The notes below the pieces were generated by a model, which was given only the letters and a program-made list of their open reading frames with translations, did no database searches and was not told the DNA's origin. Of a stretch of DNA of 64,000 nt, positions 1-10,800 are shown piece after piece. Origin of the DNA: Mnemiopsis leidyi (Eukaryota; Ctenophora; Tentaculata; Lobata; Bolinopsidae); contig JH154246.1 in NCBI GenBank assembly GCA_000226015.1, forward strand, positions 151,618-215,617, read 5' to 3'. Position 1 is the stretch's first letter, and each line of letters starts with the position of its first letter. Position numbers and translations under genes: made by a program.

Positions 1-3
1 TCT

Positions 4-70
<67 letters not shown>

Positions 71-110
71 CTCTCTCTTTCTCTCTCTCTTTCTCTCTGT
101 TTTTAGCGCT
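1..110. repeat. (CT)n microsatellite
   Basis: Almost pure CT dinucleotide repeat from the window edge to about base 100, with a few CTTT and CTCG interruptions. It lies upstream of the first RYBP exon. Confidence 0.95.
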
Positions 111-373
111 GTGTTATTTCCCATACACGCAGTACGAATTCAATGTTTTGTACTTTTGTTGGTTTGACAAATACTTAATTCTTAAATATAATCTGCTTCA
201 AAATCGATTTGGGTTAAACTAAATTGATAAATCATTAGGTTAACTTCTATCATCTAAGATATGTACTTACATCATCACATCATCTAAGATATGTACTTAT
301 CTTATGACTCTGTAGAATTATTGACCATAAATTTTTGCTGTAGCGTGTAAAGGTAGATGTAATATGTAGAGGC

Positions 374-2936
374 ATGGTAGAAGACAAAGATTCGCCCCCT
401 CCTGTAGAAAATGAACCAGAGGTAAGATACATAACAAAACAACAATTTTCTACTTATTTTCACGCTACACACACGTTAAAAAGCAATGTCCTTTTTAGTG
501 CCTGATTATCCCTAATTGGCCAATTTGTTAATCAGCTGTAAAACCTTTGAATCTTCTCAGATAGTTCCCACACGCCAAACCCGCCGGTCTCAAGCCAGTA
601 ACCATAGCAACGGGAACTCTAGCAATGGGAACAACTCCACACCCTCCTCAAGCAACGGTAAAATATGCAATAATGTTTGCGGAATGTTTCGCAACTTTTT
701 GTCTTGTCACACCTTTCGTTGTGGGGGTTAAGTACCTTAGAATGAACACCTTTGAAAGTTAAAACTGGAATTTTGATGCTTCATATAAATCGCATTATAT
801 TCATTATTCGATGCACACAGCTGAACATACGACACAGGTGTGGTCTGGGAGTTACAATTAATTACTTCTGGAGGCTTTTTTCTGTATCTGTGCACTGTGC
901 AGATCATTTGCTTTTGTTTGCCTCATCTGTTTGCTATTTATTGGCCATCATTACTTGTATTGTTCAAAACAATCCGCTCCTCTCTATAAGCCAACAAAGC
1001 TGTGACAATTGACGACTACTGCTTCACGATTGATCCTGTCTAAAAAACTTTCCTTGTGTTTCAGGTTCTCTAGTGGGAAGCTGGGAGTGTTCAGTCTGCA
1101 CATACAAGAACATCGAGGAAGAGTTCAAGTGTGCGATGTGCGAGACACGGAAAGGAACCAGCACACGTAAACCCCGTGCTACTTCACAGGTTAGCTAGGA
1201 CATTGGTTCTCACGTGTAATTACTTACTTATGATGGGAAGTTTGGTATTCTTGTCCTAGCTTTAGTTCCGTTCATATGAAGGAAGTGTACATTGTTTACT
1301 TATGTTTTATCTACATAACTCTCGTTACATGGCTCTCGTTATATGGCTGTCCTGGCTATATTTTAAATCTGAAATGTTTCGTTTTAGAGCGATTATAAGT
1401 AGCCGCGATTAAGGCCAACTCAAGATTTCGGACTTCTTTCAGTGATGCTGGAAGCCTACTAACAAAAATTAGCGTATCCCAATGAAGCCTTACATCGTGA
1501 AATGAATTCTACAATATGCTGTAACATGTTGATCGCTCAAGTTGATCGTTCAAGTCAATAAGCTAAACTAATAACCGCTGGTTGGGTTTGCGGAGGAGAC
1601 GTGCAACTTTGTGCACATCCAACGCAAACTTATCCGCCAGTTATTACTAAGTGGACTGTAGATCTAAATAGGCACCGGTCGTGGTAGCCGTCTAGATATC
1701 CTTAGTAATATCGCTGTGACATGTTGGCACTTCACCTATTTGACGTAATTAACTTATTCACAAGAATTAACCTTGCTCTCCGCCTCAGACTCAAGTTGTG
1801 CAGATACAGGCGCTGGCTGCAGAAATGGTTGCTAAGCAGACCAACGCGTTGCTAAGGAAACAGCGCCGCCGCCACTTGCGTCAACAGCGAAGCGCTACAG
1901 GACAGAGCGCCACCAATTTTACAAGACCGGGACGGTTAAAAAACGTCGACCGATCTAAGTTAGTTTGGTTTGTTTGTGATAGTGTGAGACATTGTCTGTT
2001 TCTTGTCACTTGAATGCACAGTCGGTGTGCAAACAATGAACATGTAAATTTTCTTTGCGATATATGTAGATATAATCAGGTGTCCTTATAATTATGCAAT
2101 ATGCGCATAATTATCTAATTCTCCGGTGATTGTGTATAATTATGCACCAGCCTGTCACCAATGGTTGTTACCTGGCATCAAGCCAAACTCCTCCTAACTC
2201 TCTCTCTCTCTCTCTTGCAGGGGTACAAAAATAAACGTCACAGTCAACAACGTAACCGTTGTTATAACCGACTTTCCTGAAATTAAATCTAGGTTAGTGC
2301 TCAAATTCCTTTTTAGTTTCTTACGTCACTTTTGTGCATACTGTTTTATCATCGTGGTGTACGAGGATTTTATTTTCTATCGATTCATTGGGATCAAGAA
2401 TGTGATATAGAATGCGTGACATTATACACGCCAACAGGGATTAAGCACTGTCACAAAATGAAACATCTAGTCTCGTTACACCGCAATCTAGTGGGCAAAC
2501 AGTACTTGTAAGTACTGTTTGCGCTCTTGATTGCGATGTGACGTGACTTGATAAATACTGTCTAGTCCATAGGTGTTAATTTCGTAAAATATCCCCATTC
2601 TTTCGTCTAATTAACACATAACAATGTCCATTCAATAGAGCAGTACTTTTGGGTAACGTTCTTATAATCAATGCCCGGTAGACCACGTGACAGCTAGTAA
2701 CCATTAGAAACCCAGGCTTGACCGATCAATTGCCATTATATATACCGGAAACGACTTACAGAAATACACATATTTTGTTCGTCCCTATGTTCGTCCCTAT
2801 GTTCGTCCCTATTTTCGTCCCTATATCCACCCCTAACCAAGAATAACCCTTCATCAGGACGTCCCCGTCTCAAAAAGACAAGACAGTCGTCCCGTCCTCC
2901 TCAACTCCTTCCCCCTCTCCCAGCAACCCGTCCTGA
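374..2936 (+). CDS. RYBP: RYBP/YAF2 homologue, Polycomb (PRC1) adaptor, six coding exons
   Basis: Coding exons by splice sites and phase: 374-421, 561-657, 1065-1189, 1789-1958, 2221-2292 and 2858-2936. They sum to 591 nt (196 aa) with no internal stop. Exon 3 encodes a RanBP2-type zinc finger ([12 protein letters not shown], then [18 protein letters not shown]), where four cysteines bind zinc. The KGTSTRKPR tail matches vertebrate RYBP/YAF2. Exons 4-5 hold RLKNVDRS and [13 protein letters not shown], which correspond to the C-terminal region of RYBP that in vertebrates binds RING1 and CBX proteins. Between them is a basic, glutamine-rich stretch. The last exon is a short Ser/Pro tail. From family knowledge the product is a nuclear adaptor of variant PRC1 that binds ubiquitinated H2A through the finger. 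The start at 374 is the first ATG in a frame that splices cleanly. The polypyrimidine tract of intron 4 is a CT repeat. RYBP and YAF2 cannot be told apart here, and the animal probably has one ancestral gene. Confidence 0.92.
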
Positions 2937-5606
2937 GGAGCATCACAATACTGACTCTTAATTATAATTAATTAAGTATATGATATGATTAATTGTCAAG
3001 TTATGGTACGATCAAGTCCTGTGGTGCGTGTCTGCGGGCAAGTTTTCCTGTGATTCACGGCTTCAACATCTAGCTCATCCTTGTGATGGTAGTATTTTAA
3101 AATTTTGAGTGAGTGATAGAGCTGTATTTGTGGGGAGGTGTCCCAAATTTGCTTTGACACGTGACAGCGATTGAACCGATGAAAAGGCTGGTTTGATGAA
3201 TTTATATCGAGAAGCGATCTTGAATGTCAAAACGAATCCGCGACACCATCCAACGAATACCGTTCTCTCTAAATATGCAATTTATACACACAATGCAGAC
3301 CTGGCAAGTATTTTTTGTACCATTTTTATTTCTACGGTATTGGGATATGTGCGAGTAAGCACCAGCTGATTACCTACTTTCAATTGTAATTAGGAGGTGT
3401 TATTTTTGCACTCCTTCAAAAGGCAGCTGAATTGAGAGGCTACGTCTAAAGTTTGTAATTTCCGCAAGCTTGGCTGAGATAAGACGATTGTTTTCATATA
3501 GCTGGATGCATTAGTGCTGTGTCTTTAACGGTTACTCTGTAATGTTGTACATTTAAGAACTAAGCGATTAACGGTATGTTACGCACTTGCAGTGAGAAAA
3601 TATTGAGATGTTCAGTTTTTGCATTTTTTCAAGTTCTAGGTTGTATCTTCGCGAAAATTAAGCGTAATATTTTGTATCTATTTCAAAATTATGAAAGTCT
3701 TGTTTGCTCAGTAAAGTTGATTAAGTAATATGAATACCTGCGGGACGCTGGCGGTTAGGAGGAATTGTAAATTTCATCATCACCTGACAACGTCACCTGA
3801 CAACGTCACCTGACAACGTCACCTGACAACGTCACCTGACAACGTCACCTGACAACGTCACCTGACAACGTCACCTCCATGTGATAGCAAACTTCTTACT
3901 GGTCAATCGTTATATCACGTGATACAGACGAATTTACAAAACCTCCCGCTGCTACCGTCCCTTAAGATTTTGTAAAAAAGAATACTTTAAGTTCATACTA
4001 TGCGTGCTATAGTGTATGCTGTAATATTATAGAGACAGCTTGATTGCTGTGCTTTAAGTACGACATACTTTAATTAATTCTTGAGGGTTTAGTTGATCTT
4101 TATCTTATCTTTCCTAGGATCCACATTTGATATTATGCATATGGTCAATGTTAAGAGTGTCTAGTTTGTTGATTTAACAATTAACTATTTTTTAAATCTT
4201 AAAGATGGAAATATTCAAGTGCGCTATAACTGCTAGATACTTTTCAAAATGCCTGATTTTTCACGAATTTACACGATTTGTTCCGCCCCCTTAACATTGA
4301 CTGAACGTTAAACTTAGTGCCTATATCGAATTACTGTTTATTTTGAACTTGATTATACATTCGTGAAGTGTTAAGATTGATGAAATACTAAATTTGATAA
4401 CGTTATGGTTGTTATCAGTGAGCCTGTGATAAGTTTCTTGTCAAGTCATTACTCAAGTGTTGGGTATTGCTTCTGTAATTACGGGTAGTAGAGATGACCT
4501 AATTACATTTTTCAATTGTTCAATTACCCCAATCTGCCTTGCATCACAATAACATCGAAATATCTAGGGTTTCTGAATTCCAATAATATTATTTAGTCGA
4601 TCATTGATATAATCATAATCAATTATGTTTCTTTTTTATATGGGAGCTGAGCTATTTTTTCGCCGTAGGTTTGCGTAGTGAAAATACCGTGGATTCCTAC
4701 GCCACTGTAACATTAGAGCACATCTTTTTATATCAAAAAGTCGGCGTTCGCGTTGTCTAGAACGTTCACAGAATTGTCCACTGCGTTCTCTACTTTGTGC
4801 TGCATATTTTGATCCAAGTATGACATATTTGCTGTGACAGTCTTGATGTCGTGCCAACTTTTATTGCAGAACCGATCAAGCACTATCCTGTGATAGACAG
4901 TAGTTGATATACTTTGCTATGCAGTTTGTTGTATTCTGAAGTGTGATGGTATGTAGAGGCGTCACGAAACTTCCATTTCACTGGCAGATCCAATTTAACT
5001 GGCGGACACATAATAGGTACAGTTCATATATTTGAATCATATATACTTTGTCATGAGCCATAGAATTTTAGTTATTTGACGCAATGTTTGAGTTTCATTG
5101 CTTTTATTTTTTCTTGATTTCATCTTCAACTTGTGAATCAGACCTTACCGTTTAAATTCATCAAAGAACACCAATTTGACGGAGCAAAAGAATTCATAAC
5201 ACCGACCAATCATTTGTCTGGTATGTAATAGGTCATTACATGGTATGTGATTACATAGTTAGCATGACCTGACCAGAGCAATCATGTCATTAGAACGATT
5301 AAATACTCGGATTCTGCTCCTCACTACTAGTGAAGACCGAGCACATCATCTTTTCTTTAACTAAGTGCAACTTTATTCACATGCTTAGCGTGTCTGTGTC
5401 AAATCTAGCCCTCAGCTGCAGGTCTGCATTGAATTGTTAAGATTTACATACAGCGTGTATAATTAGCTGCAGTTTATTTGCAGTTTATTTGTCAGTTATT
5501 CTGCAACCCCCGCACAATTTGTCAGATTTTTAAACACACATATCTACTCCTACTTCCTATAATCTGTCACACGGGATGTTTTAGTTCCCACAATATCACG
5601 TGACTG
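2937..5606. other. Intergenic spacer between RYBP and TKFC
   Basis: AT-rich spacer without a supportable gene. It holds the 13-bp tandem array at 3777-3872 and one copy of a dispersed CCAAT/CACGTG repeat at about 3880-3935. A 73-codon minus-strand reading frame at 4636-4857 has basic composition but no recognisable domain. Confidence 0.6.
3777..3872. repeat. 13-bp tandem array, unit CACCTGACAACGT, about seven copies
   Basis: Near-perfect head-to-tail copies of CACCTGACAACGT. Each unit contains an E-box (CACCTG), and each junction gives ACGTCA, a CRE/ATF half site. Confidence 0.95.
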
Positions 5607-7361
5607 ATGAAAGCCACCCTACAAGATACCATGACGTCACCAGACCACCAGTTCTACAACACTCCTACCTCCAGTATTCAGGAGAACATCTCCACCCTCA
5701 CCACCCTACATCCCTCTCTACAACAGCTGGGTGATCTGCCGTGCGTCGTGCACGCTGCGCGGGACCCCAGCAAAGTTGCGCTGATCTGCGGAGGAGGGAG
5801 CGGACACGAGCCGTCCCATGCAGGGTACGTCGGGCAGGGGATGTTGAGCGGAGCAGTGTCCGGGAACGTGTTCGCTTCACCCTCCTCCTCGTTAGTGTTG
5901 GAGCTGATTTTAGAAGTGACGGGGGAGCCGGGATGTCTGGTTATCGTCAAGAATTACACTGGGGACTGTCTCAACTTTGGTATAGCTGTCGAGAAGGCGA
6001 AGAAGATGGGGAGGAAGGTAGAGATGGTGATATGTGCGGACGACACAACGCTCCTCAACCAAGATACGCTTGCTGGACCGCGCGGCTTATGTGGTGTGTT
6101 GTTTGTACAGAAGATCGCAGGAGCGTGCGCTGCGCAAGGACACAGCCTACAAACCGTATACAACGTAGCTCAGCTCGTCACAAAGAACATCGGTACAGCA
6201 GGCGTAGCCGTGTCTCCTTGCATTCCTCCTGGCAAACCTCCAAGTTTTACCCTGCCTCCAAACACCATGGAGTTTGGTATCGGTATACATGGTGAAGCTG
6301 GGGTTTTGCAATGTGGGAGTGTCGACTGTAAATCTTCCGTCGACAAGCTCTTCTCTTACCTGTCTGATATACGGGGGTTGGGTCTCAAGTCGGGGGACGA
6401 CGTGGCTGTGATCGTCAACAATCTGGGAGGAACTTCCGAGCTGGAGATGGGGGTTGTGTGTCAGGAGGTGTTGAAGTGGTTGAAGCTGCGTCACGTGACC
6501 TGCTATCAGTTCTACTCTGGTGTATACATGACCTCGCTTGGTATGCACGGAATCTCCATCTCAGTGCTACGTCTAGATCAGGAGGGTAGGTTTCTGGAGT
6601 TCCTGAAATACCCGACTTCTGCTCCGTACTGGAAACCGGGAACTCACCAACCTCAGATACCTCCAGTCAGCCCACACGAACCACAAGTCGCGAGACATGT
6701 TCCTAAACCGGGATGTTCCAATAATAGACTCAGTAAAATACTCTCCACTGTCTACAAAGACTTGCTCTCTAAAGTAGGTGAGCTGGACGAGCTGGACCGC
6801 CACGTCGGGGACGGAGACTGTGGCTCTACCGTAGAGGGCGTGGTCAGAGCGTTGCAGTCTAGAACTCCAAGTCTGGAGTTCTCCTCCTTCTCCTTCCTGC
6901 TCACTCAACTTTCTGATGTTGTGGAGGAACACATGGGTGGCACGTCTGGCGCTATCTATACTATTGGACTGACAGCAGCTGCAGGGCAGGCCAGACTGTC
7001 TGGAGATCCGGGTTGTGAAGAGGTGACTGTAGAGGTTCTAGCGAAGTGTCTGGAAGGTGCGCTCTGCGCGGTAACGCGCTACGGTAAGGCAGAGGAAGGA
7101 GACTGCACCATGTTGGATGTGTTGTACCCTGTGTGTCGGGTCCTGCAGCTCAATTCTAGCGCTGACATGACCACGGTGACTGCTTTGTGTACCCAAGCTG
7201 CTGACACTGGTGTGATGAAGACTGCTGAGCTGAAACCGCGCGCGGGTCGCGCATCCTACATCAGGAGCGAGGAGACCGACAAGTGTGCTGATCCTGGAGC
7301 TGTTGCTGCGGCAACGTGGGTAAAAGCTATTTGTAAGTGTTTTTATCTAGATGATTTATAA
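5607..7361 (+). CDS. TKFC: Triokinase/FMN cyclase (dihydroxyacetone kinase), single exon
   Basis: A 584-aa uninterrupted frame, close to the roughly 575 aa of vertebrate TKFC. The N-terminal DhaK (DAK1) domain, about residues 15-350, has GGGSGHEPSHAGYVGQG, NYTGDCLNFGIAVEKA and GIGIHGEAG. The histidine in GIHGE matches the residue that covalently binds the substrate carbonyl in this family. The C-terminal DhaL (DAK2) domain, about 380-580, has the nucleotide/Mg loop RHVGDGDCGSTVEG, MGGTSGAIY, GDCTMLD, and the terminal ADTGVMKTAELKPRAGRASY. Family function: ATP-dependent phosphorylation of dihydroxyacetone and glyceraldehyde (fructose catabolism) and FMN cyclase action on FAD, in the cytosol. 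The start may be the ATG at 5607 or the in-frame ATG at 5631; domain homology begins after both. The gene has no intron although RYBP, RETREG and TOE1 nearby are intron-rich, so intron loss or a retrocopy origin is possible. All motifs are intact, so it should be functional. Confidence 0.96.
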   Translation: MKATLQDTMTSPDHQFYNTPTSSIQENISTLTTLHPSLQQLGDLPCVVHAARDPSKVALICGGGSGHEPSHAGYVGQGMLSGAVSGNVFASPSSSLVLELILEVTGEPGCLVIVKNYTGDCLNFGIAVEKAKKMGRKVEMVICADDTTLLNQDTLAGPRGLCGVLFVQKIAGACAAQGHSLQTVYNVAQLVTKNIGTAGVAVSPCIPPGKPPSFTLPPNTMEFGIGIHGEAGVLQCGSVDCKSSVDKLFSYLSDIRGLGLKSGDDVAVIVNNLGGTSELEMGVVCQEVLKWLKLRHVTCYQFYSGVYMTSLGMHGISISVLRLDQEGRFLEFLKYPTSAPYWKPGTHQPQIPPVSPHEPQVARHVPKPGCSNNRLSKILSTVYKDLLSKVGELDELDRHVGDGDCGSTVEGVVRALQSRTPSLEFSSFSFLLTQLSDVVEEHMGGTSGAIYTIGLTAAAGQARLSGDPGCEEVTVEVLAKCLEGALCAVTRYGKAEEGDCTMLDVLYPVCRVLQLNSSADMTTVTALCTQAADTGVMKTAELKPRAGRASYIRSEETDKCADPGAVAAATWVKAICKCFYLDDL

Positions 7362-7830
7362 TTTGACGGACACTAACGATCTCCGTGAATGATGCATTTT
7401 TGTTAATTTTTAGGCTTTAATTTTTACTTTGATGTACACAAAAAGAAATATTTCTTTTATAAAAATTCATCGCTTTCAGTGTTTTTACCAAATATAAAAT
7501 GTTATAATTTCAATTTTTCGTGACTGCAGCACTTAAGAAGGCTATATTAACATTTCATCACGTTAATCTAGCTAAGCCATTTTCAATTGTTTTTCTATTC
7601 GTTCATAAATTTTATAAATTTTAAAGTCTGCCGATAACTTTAACCTGTTTTCACCAGGTGTCTACAGTTTACAATTCCTAACTTTTAAACCCGGACCCCG
7701 AAATAGGAACTAACACTTCTGACCGGGCCTCCTAATAACTACCTCGTGTGTGATGTTGTATGGTTTTGTCTTGTTTGTAACACGATGTACTTCTTCACTT
7801 GACCACGCCTCCATTAGCTATAGCAATGTG
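7362..7830. other. Spacer between TKFC and the RETREG-like gene
   Basis: AT-rich sequence holding the TKFC 3' end and the promoter/5' UTR side of the next gene. An in-frame ATG at 7753 could extend the next protein by 26 residues. I see no other gene. Confidence 0.5.
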
Positions 7831-10800
7831 ATGCCTGCCGCGGGAGGACTCAAGAAGTCCGAACTCTACATAGAAACCCCCGTCAAGCGACCCCCTGTGA
7901 TCCAGGGTAACCCCCTCGCCCCCTTACTCACCCCCTTCTCGCCCTTGGTAAAGATTCTCAGCTATGTGGCACTCTGGCACAACCCTCAGCTGTCTGCGTG
8001 AGTGTCATTTTTTAGATTTTCTAGTTGACTTTATTTATTGTATCGCTAGTTTACTCTCTGTATTATATTTCTAGTTGACTTTCTGTATTATATTTCTGAG
8101 TTAAGTAGACCTTCTGTTCTAACTCCTATAATACTGGAGTTTGTTAATACACATTGACAGACGACGAATTAATAAGTTGATAAGCATATAAAACATACAG
8201 AGGGGAATCTTGTATTTTTCAATCTAGTTCAGTTTGTTAGGACTCATATCACAACTGTCATGTCCTTAGTCCGACTTAGTTACTGTAACTAAATCATTGT
8301 ATTGTAATGTAGTTAAATCTGTACTCTAAATCATTAGTATGACTAAAAACTGTCACATAATGATAATGTCGTATGTACAGGCGACACGACTTGCACTAAA
8401 AATGCACGTGCACATTGCAGCATCACCTGGCCTTTCACCGAGCCTTATCTCGTAAATGTCATGTCAGCAACACTCCTTTTCGTACGTGCATTAAGAAGAA
8501 GTCAGTGATTTCATGAATGGCACAGTCAGTATAACAGCGCATCGTTTATTATACAGGCAGCAGCTGCACCAAGTAGCGAAATCATTAAGTTTTTGACACT
8601 TGCATAACGATAAGTCCTTGGAATGTTTCCCATTTGTCAAGTTACATGCCTTAAATAGTTACATGATGTAATCTAGCGCCTGCAGAAATCTGCTTGCAAC
8701 ATTTCAGATGGCCTCATTAGAAGCTTCTTTATGTTTTGTGCAGGAGATAAGTGCTCGCTCGCTTAGTGGTAATTTAGATGTAAACCTTATTTATAGTCAA
8801 CTCGAACACATTCTCCCATTCTGAAGTATCAATTCGAAAATAAGGCCAAGTAAATTGTTTGATATTTGATAATGTAAATTGTTGTAGTTTTAAACATCAA
8901 TACTCACGGCTCAGTGCAATACCTTAAACAATTTGTCAGAAAATTTGTTTTTCTAGGTTGACTGTTATGTTAATTTAAAGGGGACCCTATAATTTACTAC
9001 ACCATGATAACAAAATAGATATCGATATCATGCTTGGATGTAAGATGTTACCTCGAACTATGTCATGTTAACAACCGTATTAACAACTATATTAGCAACT
9101 ATATTAACAACAACCATATAAACAACCATATAAACAACCATATTAACAACAATATTAGTGTTAACAACTATATTAACAACTATATTGACAACCATATTAA
9201 CAACCATATTAACAACTATGTTAGCAACCATATTAACAATTTATTAACAACCATATTAACAACTACGCTAACTAACAACCGCCCTCCTCTCAGGTACACG
9301 TTTATCTGGTGTAACATGTGCGTGTTACTACACGTGGTGTTTGGAGTAACAACCCTCCTAACAACCTCCCTAACCCTCCTCCTCCTCACTCTTAACCTCT
9401 TCATGGTGGAGCACTCCTTCACCAAAACTAACATTACTGTCATCTGTGCGTATTCTGCTATCGGTGTTAACCAACATCAGCTCAGCGAACTGCCTGGTTT
9501 GTAAACTTAACTTATCTTACCTAGGTACAGGTACTTAATACAGTACCTAGTACATACCTTTAAAATGATTTCTAGATGTTAAATTTCTGGAATGTAAATA
9601 AAGGAAGGTATTTTTGGGATTACAAAACTTTCTCATCATTTGACAGTGATAGACCAACAAAAAGTTATCGGCCAATCAACATCGAGTAACGCTATCACGT
9701 GACAACATTCCTCCCAGGATCAGAAGAATTCTCCCAGATCTTGGTTAACAGTGTTAACAGCGTGTGTAACGTGTTTCTCAACATTAGAGATAGCTCGCAG
9801 CAGGGGTTGGCTCAGTTCTACTTTGCTCTGTGTAAGTTATCTCGTTAACTAATTGCAGTGTGTAAGTTATCTCGTTAACTTCTTGCAGTTTTGATAATAG
9901 ACTGATTGGTGTTTCAATTAATTATAATGTGCTATAAACGATACGCTATTACGATTTAGCTTGTAGTTGAAAGAGCTGGTAAATTGACGTTTGTGCTATC
10001 GTTCACTTGCACTAGTCAAATTGCTGTTGTGTTATAGGGGCTGGTTAGTGGACAGAGACAGGTAGGGACAGGGGGAGGGTGCAGGAAAACGTGACATACT
10101 TGACAATGCATGAGAAAAATACCGCTTATAGAAGCAGACAAGGTGGCAAGTGGCAACTTGTGCTTTCAGATTGTAAAGTTCAACGTGTCACTGTCATGAG
10201 TAGGGACAAGTTTAACTTCCGGCATATTTTAACTCAATATTGTGGCGTCAGAAGTAGAGAATTTCCCTCAAGTTTAGTGGGAGGAAGTTTACCCTGCTTT
10301 TTGAATAGTCCAAATATGTGTGTTGGTGTGTGGGTGACCTCTTTAGGCGCGGCTATGTATAGTATTCTGACTTTTACCCTCGAGCCCACGAAATTAAATT
10401 TGCTACGCCCTGTAACTCGGTGACACGGTAGCTACTCAACGTTTTCATTTCATCACACATTCCTGAGCTCTTGATACAAGACAAAAATACTGTAGTAGTT
10501 GAAGTTCTTACAGAATAAGACATGGGTCACGTTGGTTTTACCAAAGTTAGCGTAGCGTAAAATTCGAAAAGTGAAATAGGAAAGAAATTTAATGCGATAC
10601 TGTGCCAATCTGAAATAGTGATTTAAGCTAGAAACAACAAAAGATCTTTCATCTAAATGGTATTTTTAGACAAGATCTCCGTCTGTATTTTAACACAAGA
10701 TTCTGTATTTTAACACAAGATTCTGTATTTTAACACAAGATTCTGTATTTTAACACAAGATTAACACAAGATTCTGTATTTTAACACAAGATCTGACTGT

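Noticed and set aside
3777-3872. CRISPR-like array
   Set aside because: Thirteen-base units are contiguous with no spacers, in an animal genome. It is a simple minisatellite, as are all other arrays in the window.
4636-4857. 73-aa Arg-rich minus-strand frame
   Set aside because: No domain, no supporting neighbours, and no clear transposon similarity I could defend.
5678-6932. Several frames of 60-184 aa on both strands within TKFC
   Set aside because: Shadow frames of a conserved, high-GC coding exon; none shows family motifs.
9446-9451. GTGCGT as the donor of RETREG exon 2
   Set aside because: Good sequence, but joining it to the acceptor at 9717 makes TGA at the junction in the reticulon-homology frame; donors at 9464 or 9497 keep the frame.
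9034-9504. 156-aa Asn-rich protein
   Set aside because: The first two thirds translate an intronic AT-rich array. Only the part from 9294 onwards is a RETREG exon.
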